From Cenococcum geophilum 1.58 (Eukaryota > Ascomycota > Dothideomycetes > Gloniales > Gloniaceae), in contig KV748227.1 in assembly GCA_001692895.1 (NCBI GenBank), positions 186,001 through 250,000 on the forward strand: DNA of 64,000 bases, in the 5' to 3' direction. Both the position numbers and the translations under genes were made by a program. Below, piece by piece: positions 57,201 through 64,000 of this stretch; position 1 is the stretch's first letter; every line of letters starts with the position of its first letter. Below the pieces are notes generated by a model. It ran no database searches. It saw nothing but the letters and a program-made list of their open reading frames with translations, and was not told where the DNA came from.

Positions 57201-59560
57201 TTACAAGGCTAGTCTCTAGGTTAACATTAAGAGGTTAAAGTTTAGTATTAAGCGTATAAAGTACCTAGGTTTTATTATTAGTATAGACGGAATTAAAACC
57301 GACCTAGAGAAAACGGCTATAATTAACCAGTAGGCACCCCTACGGACCGTAAAGGGGGTATAATCCTTTTTAGGGTTTTATAACTTCTACTGACGCTTTA
57401 TTAAGAACTATAGTAAGATCGCCCAGCCTCTTAACCGTCTTACTAGAAAAGACCAGCCCTTCTACTTTAACGCCATATATAGGTAGGCCTTTAATAAGCT
57501 TAAGAAACGGCTAGTATCGGCTCCCCTACTTGCCTATTTTAACCCGGAATAGCCCTTAATGCTAGAAACTAATATCTTAAAACGGCGTAATAGCTGGTAT
57601 TTTTTCCCAGAAGCAACCGGACGGAGAGTAGCACCCTATTATATACTATTTAAAGACTATAATAGATGCCGAGCTAAATTAACACATCTATAATAAAGAA
57701 ATGCTGGCTATTATCTCTAGCTTTTAGCACTGGCGTATATAGCTAGAGGGGACCCCTAAGCCGATTAAGGTAGTTTCAGATTATAAGGCCCTAGAATACT
57801 TTATAATAACTAAGGCCCTTACAGCCCGGCAGGCACGCTAAGCAGATACCCTATCTTAGTTTAACTTCTTAATTATATATAGACTAGGCGCTATAAACCA
57901 TGCGGATGCTCTTATAAGGCGTAAGCAAGACCTAGATAACTAGACGGCTGTAAAGATCTTACTATAGACCTAGACGCTACTATAATTAAAACACCTTAAC
58001 CCTTAGATACGGGCAGAACTAAGTATAGACTCCTTAGGCGCCGAGATATGTCCTATTAACTCCTCTAAATTTAACCTTATTAATAAACTACTACAAGCCA
58101 ACCAAATGACCCCCTCTCTATAGGAATACCGTAAAAAGGCAAAGAATGTTACTAGCCTATAGTCCCTTAAAAACGGACTACTTAAGCACTAGGAACGGCT
58201 AGTAGTAGCTAAGGAACAGAACTTATAAACCTAGCTTATTGCCGAAGCTTATACCTAGGTCTCTATAGCCTACCCTAAAAAAAATAAGACCTGTAAGATT
58301 ATTGGTAACCGCTACTACTAGCCCGGAATAGTTATAGATATTAACCGTTATATACGGAACTGCGACAGCTGCTGTAGATCTATAATTCCATAAGATAAGA
58401 CCCTAGAACTATTAAAACCTCTCCCGATACCCAACCGACCCTAGCAGTATATCTCTATAGACTTCTATAAGCTACTAATAGACCGCGATAAATATAATAT
58501 GGTTATAATTCTAGTTAACCGCTTTAACAAGCGCCCGTTTTTAATTCCCTATTATAAGAATATTAATGCTAAGGAGGCGGCCTAATTATATATCTACTAT
58601 ATCTACCGCATTTACGGATTACTAGATACTATTATATCCAATTACGGCCTATAATTTATATTAGCCTTCTAGAACAAGTTTACCTAAATTCTAGGTATTA
58701 GGCTAAAGCTCTCTATAGTATACTACCCCCAGATAAACGGCCAGACGGAGATTATAAATCAATATTTAGATTAGAGACTCTAGCCTTTTATTAACTACTT
58801 TTAGGATAACTAGGGCGAACTGCTACCCCTAATAGACTACGCCCAGGCAACCCTACCCTATAACTTTACAGGATTTGCACCTATTTAACTAGAAATAGGG
58901 TATTTACCCTAAATAAGCTTTAACTGGGATAGACTAAAAGGACTACAGACTATATACAAGAAACTGTCTTATAAGGAAGCCTAGTAGTACGCTAAGCGCT
59001 TAGAGGAAGCCTAAACGGTAGCCCATATAAATCTAGAAAAGGCCTAAAAATTAATAGAATAGCAGGCAAATAAGCATAGGCGCGAACCTAACTTTACTAT
59101 AGGTAATATAGTCTAGATTATAATAAAGAACTAGAAGACGGAACGGCCTAGCTATAAGCTAGACTATTAAATAGCGGGACCGTATAAGGTTCTTAAGAAG
59201 ATAGGTAACTTATATAAAGTAAAGCTCCCAGATTCGATTAAGGTTTACCCCGTTTTCTTACCGGATAAGCTACGGAAAGCTATAAATGACCCATTACCTA
59301 AATAAAAAAATAAACCTCCCCTACCGATTTAAGTTAATGGCGATAATAAATGGGAAATTGAAGAAGTACTAGCCTATAAACTAGTAAGGAAAACGCTAAA
59401 GTACCGCGTTAGTTGGAAAGGCTATGACCTAGATCCTACCTAGTACCCTACATAGAACTTTATTAGCAGTCCCTATAAGCTTTAAGAATTCTATAACCGC
59501 TACCCTAATAAACTAGGACCCCTAAAGTACCTAGACGAGTAAATGGAGTGTTAATATAGT
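54300..59560 (+). pseudogene. Gag-Pol remnant with chromodomain (second Gypsy family)
   Basis: Read through stops: Gag (NKLEVNADYFPT, IAYVFSRTGGDI) at about 54640-55200. Protease-like FITDLGSYNIILGQK lies near 55855. Reverse transcriptase near 56700-57450 has LRFYINYYKLNNITREDRY, the catalytic box YLDN at about 57127, and KYLGFIISIDGIKTDLEK. RNase H follows, then integrase near 58350-58800 (ISIDFYKLLIDRDKYNMVI; VYYPQINGQTEI). The chromodomain is near 59345-59500 (KWEIEEVLAYKL, YRVSWKGYDLDPT). RIP stops at former Trp and Gln codons make it inactive. The order protease-RT-RNase H-integrase-chromodomain places it in Ty3/Gypsy chromoviruses. Confidence 0.85.
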
Positions 59561-59661
59561 AAAGACAATAAGCTACCGGAAGAATATAAAGATAAGAACA
59601 CCTTATAAGCATAATACGGACTATAAAGCCTAAGGGCAGGCTTTTATAGAGGGGGGGGTAA

Positions 59662-59862
59662 TGTTACGGCACTGGTAGAACTTAGCAGAACTTCGCGGTC
59701 ACGTGACTAGAGGACCGCATAAAAGAACCCTACTTCGACCGGCGCTGCTCTTCTTCTTCTTTCCTTTCTCTAGCTTTAGATCCTTGTTTATAGACTACTA
59801 ATCGTACAGGCTTGCGCGTCCCTCTTGCCGTGCTTGTACCTCGATTGACTAAGTCGCTAACA
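59662..59862 (+). repeat. 3' LTR of the second-family Gypsy element
   Basis: 201 bp, TGTTACGGCACTGG to GTCGCTAACA, less A/T-shifted than the 5' copy. The 63-codon minus-strand frame crossing it is fortuitous. Confidence 0.88.
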
Positions 59863-61392
59863 CTACCCTTACCTCTAGCGGCGCCAAACAGACTCAGAAG
59901 GTCTTTGGTAATAAGGTACAAAAGTAGTTACTTATTCCTACCTTTATTTTCTACTACAATTACTATATATGCGGTGTAGATATTACAGATTAATTATAAC
60001 AGTATTTTATAACGTAGAGGATCCATAGGCAGACTTGGAAGCCTTTATTATACTTCCTGCTCAATATAGTAATTAGAAATTACTTCCTACTATCTTCCTA
60101 CCGTCCTACCGATCGTCGCGAAGGCCGTTACGACGGCTATAAGCAGTTTCGAATTAATCTACACAACGCCTTATTCGAACGCTCGATTCGGAAGCAAAAG
60201 GCTCCTATATACAAACACGAACACCTTCCTTAACGCTCTATAGACGATATTATATAGGTTCCTACGCAGCTACACGAGCTAATCAAGATATCTCACAAAC
60301 CTGTTCACTGCTTGGCTTGCGCAACGGCTAGCAGATATACTTAGGTAGAGCATATAGGATGTCGAAAAGCTCTATTAGAGCTTTCACCAAATACTATAAG
60401 GAAGCCTCGCGATAGTAAGGAATGGGATAGGCGCAGGCGTCTTCTAAGGACGCTTTTTGGCTGCAATATCTGCAAAATACCGTTCTGCAGGAACAACGAC
60501 TATTAAAGGCCTTATATCGAGCGACTTAACTCTAAAGAATAAACTTATATATCAATTTTATATAAGAATTAAGTAATATCACTAACTTCGTATTCCTAAG
60601 CACGGGTCTTAATTCTATTAATTTAATTGGCTGGCCCTTATCGATAACCGTAGGACCCAAATCAACGGGTTAAGGGATAATGTGCTTAACGCGTAAAGCA
60701 ACCACCACTGATAGTTATCCAAGGTAACGGCCGCTTACGCTATTGAAAATAAAGATGCAGTTGCGGCCTATAACGCTTCGAAGAAGCTAGCCGAGCAAGC
60801 TGCATGGCAGTTTATGGAGAGTGCAAAACCTGTCTTCGATCTGACGGTGATCAACCCGGACATCATTATTGGGCCAATAATCCAGCCTGTACCTAAGCCA
60901 CAATCCGTGAATGAGACAAATGATTTCGCAGTGTATAGTTTCTTCAATGAAAAATACAAGCAAATTAAGGGCTTAACATTTCCGTTCTATCACTTTGTAC
61001 GCCATCTCACCCTTCATATTTCATATAGCGTATTGGCGATAACTTACTTTGCAAAAACCGTTTACCAGGTCGATGTTCGAGACGTTGCTCTAGCTCATAT
61101 ACTCGCATTAACCAGCCCCGCTGCGTCTAACAAGCGCATCATTCTCGTGTCCGGATTGATCACGCCTCAGCTTGTCATAAACACCATTCGGGAGAACTTC
61201 CCTAACCTCACGTCAAGAGTAATGGAAGGGGAACCAAGCCAAATTTTCCCTAAAGGTGTACATCCAACAGGTTGGAACACAACACGAAGCTTCGAGATTT
61301 TAGGTCCGGATTGGAGCTATGTTGGTTTAGAGAAGAGTCTATTAGATACTGTCCACTCAATCTTGGTCCTTGAGAAGCAATGGAAATTGTAG

Positions 61393-61684
61393 CTCACCGT
61401 AGTTTTTACAACAATAAGAAGGGGTTAATACAAAATCCACCCCCTGACCCTGTTAAACTAGCAGTGATCTAATTGGAGTGGGGTCTATTTGGAGCTCTAG
61501 TGTGGATTCAGGTTCGATGTGGATTTGGATTAAGCCTTCTGATTGGTGGGTTAGAGTGGATCTTGGTTAATGTGACTCCTGGAGCTCCGGATCTATACCT
61601 AATTCGAACTGCGGCTGAGGAGGAATAGAGCGCTAAGGAGTTAGTATACAATATAAAGCTAATCGGCAACTCTCTTAATTCTAT
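61393..61684. other. 3' flank of the disrupted reductase
   Basis: Ordinary-GC DNA with several GTGGAT/GTGGG motifs and no open frame. It ends where the pogo-type transposon begins. Confidence 0.4.
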
Positions 61685-61686
61685 TA

Positions 61687-63743
61687 ACGTGCTACCCTCC
61701 TAAGCGAGATATACGCAACCAGATACATTTATATTAATAATTAAATCAACAACGCCTATATTCTAGATCCAAATAGCCCAAATTAAAGCGACTACGCTTC
61801 TTATTACAGAAGAAAACGGCTTAGAAGTTTCTGGGTACGTTATGGCGTGATATTATACCTAGCGTTGGCCAATTAGATGACTTACCACCACACTCTTCTA
61901 AAGCTCCCTTCTAGATCACCCTATCACCAAAATCCTCTATAGGCTGCTGAGGATTATACCGAAAGACGTATGTAAAGGTTGCCCAATCTTAATTACATTC
62001 GCTAGGGTTTAATACCGATCTAGTATACAAAGCAACGTTAAGCTCTGGTAGAGAGGTTCCTTCCTTATACTCCTTTTAAGCTAACTTCTAGGCAGTAAGC
62101 TTTTGTTTTTCCAGATCCTCTGCCTTAAGTCTATCAACATCTTCCTAGGTAAGGACTCTGCCCTTACTTAGGAGTCTCCTACTACCTTTTTTATCTATTT
62201 TAAATACTTAAAACTTCTTATTCTCTTCTCTTTATATATACGCATTAATCGCAAAGCCTATAGTAGCTTTAAATAGCTTTTTAAGACGTTGTTAAACGGG
62301 GGATTTAAGCATACCGTCTAGTCGCTCGGTAGTTAATTCAGCAATCTAATTTCGTAGAGATTAAAAGTCCTGTACCGTTTTAGGTGTCCTTAGCGTTTAA
62401 GGATTTATATTCGTAATTAATTAATTTGTTTCTAGGCTTACGGAGGGCCCTATACGTAGTAGGGTCTTTAAAATAGCTGTAGGATTGTATAGTAGAAGAC
62501 CTATGGCTTTCTAAGCGTTACAAATCGTCTTATAGGTGAACGCCTTTACGCGCGCGGCTGGGTAGAGCTTTATAAAATACTCTTTATTCACCCCTATATA
62601 GCTATATTAACAGAAGTCGTCTACTTCTACTCTGTAGTGGTGTTAAAGGGGTCCAAAACAGCCTATATCTAGCGGCTAAAGCTTATGCGTTAAATAAGGC
62701 GGGAGAGCCACCAAGACGATCTTGTGCGATAGTGTATACTAAATAAACTGCCAAGTAAGATAGCTTAAATAGTTATCCATTAAAAGCATACAGTAGCTTT
62801 AAATATTACCCTTATTATCCTCCATAAGTTATCTTATATATTTATTATAGTGTTTAATATAATATAGGCCTAACGAGTTGTCTGTCTAGCCATTGGTTAA
62901 GGTCATATAGGTATATCTATAAAGGCGCTTATCTTGCTTAGTAATTTAATACTAAGTCTTTTGGTGTTGCTACCCCTTCCAAATTAAGAACGGAGGTAGG
63001 TAAGAGATATTGGCGGTAATTGTCTCTATAATAGAGACTAACTCTTATAATCATGGTTATTAAACAGTCCAGTTCTTTAACCTCTCCCTACTATCCTTGC
63101 TAGAGATAATTATTCGAGCTATTACTGCATAGCCTAGCATAACCCCTTTCTCATTAAATTTGTGTATAAATTTTAAGTGCTTAATTAAATATTTATCTCG
63201 TACGCTTTAAAAGAACTTAAACTAGTTATAGATAATAACTAGATTATTATTCTAGGCCCTCTGGCAATCTAATTAACGACTTATAATAGTATAGAGCCCG
63301 TAACGTTGTATAAATCCCCCCCCCCTAATATTTACCTATTACCCTACCTTCTGCCAAGAACAAGCTCGCCATTATAGGAAGTATATTAACCCTTATTGCA
63401 AGGCCCTAGGACTAACATTTATGTATCTATTTAATAATTTAATCTTCCTAATAAGGATATAATAGCGTTTTATAAGCTAGGTGTTAAGGGAGACGCCTAG
63501 TAAGGTAATGCGAAACGGTAGAATGGGGTAATACGCGAACGCCAGAGGCTTTACAAATTGATAGCTTAACGCCCGATTTAACGTCTTATATAGCTTTTTA
63601 TATAGAGACTTCGGCTTTATAAGAACTTAATTTGGGAAGGGATATATTAATTTGTACAAGGAATTTCGGGTTTAGGTGTAATTTGGTAGGGAAGAAGAAG
63701 AGCGCGTATAGACGCGTATATCTCGCTTAGGGGGGTGGCACGT
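61687..63743 (-). mobile_element. pogo/Fot1-type DNA transposon, complete ends, RIPped
   Basis: Terminal inverted repeats of 30 bases with two mismatches. The left end is ACGTGCTACCCTCCTAAGCG and on to GAGATATACGC. The right end in reverse complement is ACGTGCCACCCCCCTAAGCG and the same continuation. TA flanks both ends (61685-61686 and 63744-63745). Length 2,057 bp, normal for fungal pogo/Fot1 elements. The interior encodes a degraded DDE_1 transposase on the minus strand. Confidence 0.85.
61990..63420 (-). pseudogene. DDE_1 (pogo/Fot1) transposase remnant
   Basis: Minus-strand translation with stops read through: FNEKGVMLGYAVIARIIISS, SIIETITANISYLPPFLIWK, LLMDNYLSYLTWQFI, SHKIVLVALPPYLTHKL, PLDIGCFGPL and YIGVNKEYFIKLYPAARVKA. 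These are hallmark blocks of fungal pogo-like transposases (DDE_1): the GxxxG strand region, the D-block normally written as DNHxSH, and the LPPHxTHxLQPLD block. Stops sit mostly at former Gln or Trp codons. The N-terminal DNA-binding part toward 63600 is too degraded for me to assign. Confidence 0.8.
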
Positions 63744-63745
63744 TA

Positions 63746-64000
63746 CTGACTTATTATCTAATAAGTAGTGTATTATTAGCTATAAAATTTAGGACACCTA
63801 GTTATTCTACCCCCACTGCTGTCGCCTCTGCCGTTACGGCTTTGTATCTACACTTAGTATTATTTTAACTTTCCTACCTCGTAATAGAACGATTTCTCTT
63901 AGTACGCCCACCTCTACTATCTAACGATGTTATCCTTGCCCTAAAATTATTTAATTTAAAAGGCAATAGCAGATGCTGTAGCGGGGCACCTCCGAGGGAG
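63746..64000. other. Window edge, no supported feature
   Basis: AT-rich to mixed DNA, with a GC-richer end. No open frame or repeat match within the window recognised. Confidence 0.4.

Larger units (their letters stand above)
54011..59862 (+). mobile_element. Gypsy chromovirus, second family, inserted in the piggyBac element
   Basis: Two 201-bp LTRs (54011-54211 and 59662-59862), TGTTACGGCA to GTCGCTAACA. Duplication TTACC (54006-54010) / CTACC (59863-59867), one RIP transition apart. A polypurine tract with eight G's (AGAGGGGGGGGTAA, 59648-59661) lies immediately before the 3' LTR. Total 5,852 bp. The LTRs differ at about 19 positions, all transitions. A TATAAAAG box with downstream CT-rich DNA in each LTR is a plausible promoter. 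Confidence 0.88.
53165..60600 (+). pseudogene. piggyBac transposase central and C-terminal remnant (interrupted by Gypsy)
   Basis: The left part (53165-54005) reads PKSTFNRVNKLTEHIRL, LEGFKIWILANKGYILDF, KTQAVVLNLL and KHVVWLNNLFISVKLLRR. These are the DDE_Tnp_1_7 core; the catalytic Asp of VWLDNLF has become Asn by a RIP-type change. The part after the Gypsy element (59868-60600) reads CGVDITD, HRQTWKPLLYFLLN and GYKQFRINLHNALFERS, and then a Cys-rich end HCLACATAS ... GCNICKIPFC, typical of the zinc-binding C terminus. Most stops replace Gln or Trp codons. Roughly 40 codons between the inverted N-terminal block and this part are missing. Confidence 0.75.
52459..60669 (+). mobile_element. 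piggyBac-type DNA transposon, RIPped, internally inverted and invaded by Gypsy
   Basis: Flanked by TTAA (52455-52458 and 60670-60673), the hallmark target of piggyBac. Termini are CCCGTCGGGGTCCTACG at the left and, in reverse complement, CCCGTTGATTTGGGTCCTACG at the right. The coding remnants are described separately. The N-terminal block is inverted relative to the rest. A 5.85-kb Gypsy element occupies 54011-59862. Without it the transposon is about 2.35 kb. It is a dead copy with many RIP stops and one ambiguous base at 53059. Confidence 0.75.
52451..60726. mobile_element. Composite insertion disrupting the reductase gene
   Basis: Everything between the two gene halves. The interrupted text reads CCCGGTA at the left and GGTAACGGCC at the right, so GGTA (or its TA) is the apparent target duplication. 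Just inside are TCCC-TTAA at the left and TTAA-GGGATAATGTGC... at the right. The innermost TTAA pair brackets a piggyBac-type transposon. The remaining outer 58 or so bases (6 left, about 51 right) may be a tiny older element or filler. Their outer ends CCTTAAGGGATAA and, in reverse, CCTTGGATAAC look related. Confidence 0.75.
51878..61392 (+). pseudogene. GRE2/dihydroflavonol-4-reductase-like NAD(P)-dependent reductase, split by an 8.3-kb insertion
   Basis: Exon 1 is 51878-51949 (MSPKVFLTGANGFVASHV, Rossmann TGxxGFVxxH). Exon 2 is 52015-52259 (VVASVRSEQKA; FDYVIHTASPV). Exon 3 starts at 52316 (KRFVLLGSAVAV) and stops at EEDWNPV, codon GTA at 52448-52450. It resumes at 60727 (TAAYAIENKDAVAAYNASK, catalytic YxxxK) and runs to the stop at 61390-61392. 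The halves join in frame with GGTA on both sides of the insert. These extended SDR enzymes reduce ketones or aldehydes with NAD(P)H. A second lesion precedes the insert: after TNLIWEAIA (52318-52348) the frame shifts before IKRFVLLG, with a few residues missing. The gene is inactive. The right half (192 open codons from 60814) is well conserved, so inactivation is probably recent. Confidence 0.88.

Overview
The window looks like part of a filamentous ascomycete (Pezizomycotina) genome. It has short 50-110 bp GT-AG introns, a HET-domain gene, a fungal-type squalene synthase, LTR chromoviruses, and strong repeat-induced point mutation (RIP). RIP is directly visible: the two 260-bp LTRs of one element differ at 10 positions, all transitions, 8 of them CpA to TpA. 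The sequence has two compartments: a gene island of ordinary base composition (about 35.3-52.4 kb, plus a stranded gene half at 60.7-61.4 kb), flanked by AT-rich, RIP-degraded transposon layers that contain almost no long open frames.

Left flank (1-31.3 kb). A Copia element (minus strand, cut by the window edge) abuts the truncated 5' LTR of a Gypsy chromovirus, 'B' (plus, 3004-31300). Inside B sits a second copy of the same family, 'A' (minus, 8208-28698, target duplication GATAG/GACGG). Inside A sits a third copy, 'C' (minus, 9812-21361, target duplication GTCGT). C carries a PIF/Harbinger-like MITE (TSD TTA), a 157-bp solo LTR (TSD GTCTT) and a 2.7-kb non-autonomous LTR element packed with internal repeats (TSD TATAC). 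A carries a 1-kb non-LTR-like insert with a 10-bp duplication. Subtracting all inserts gives about 7.8, 7.9 and 7.95 kb for B, A and C, which supports the reconstruction.

31.3-35.2 kb: a RIP-degraded unknown reading frame, then a 1.47-kb putative DNA element filled with GCTCTA-type minisatellites.

Gene island, all minus strand up to 51.4 kb: a secreted Ser/Thr-rich cysteine-containing protein; a CAJ1-type J-domain co-chaperone; the cap-binding factor eIF4E; squalene synthase (ERG9, first committed sterol step); and a HET-domain protein. They look like unrelated housekeeping and accessory genes, not a pathway cluster.

Right side (51.9-64 kb): a divergently transcribed NAD(P)-dependent GRE2/dihydroflavonol-reductase-like gene is split between a Val and a Thr codon by an 8.3-kb insertion. 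The insert is a piggyBac-type DNA transposon (TTAA-flanked, with its N-terminal coding block inverted beside a perfect 92-bp-arm palindrome) which in turn hosts a 5.85-kb chromodomain Gypsy element (TSD CTACC/TTACC). Downstream is a complete but RIP-killed pogo/Fot1-type transposon with 30-bp terminal inverted repeats and TA duplication.

No rRNA, convincing tRNA or CRISPR was seen. The most notable feature is the fully resolvable order of nested insertions and the gene it destroyed.
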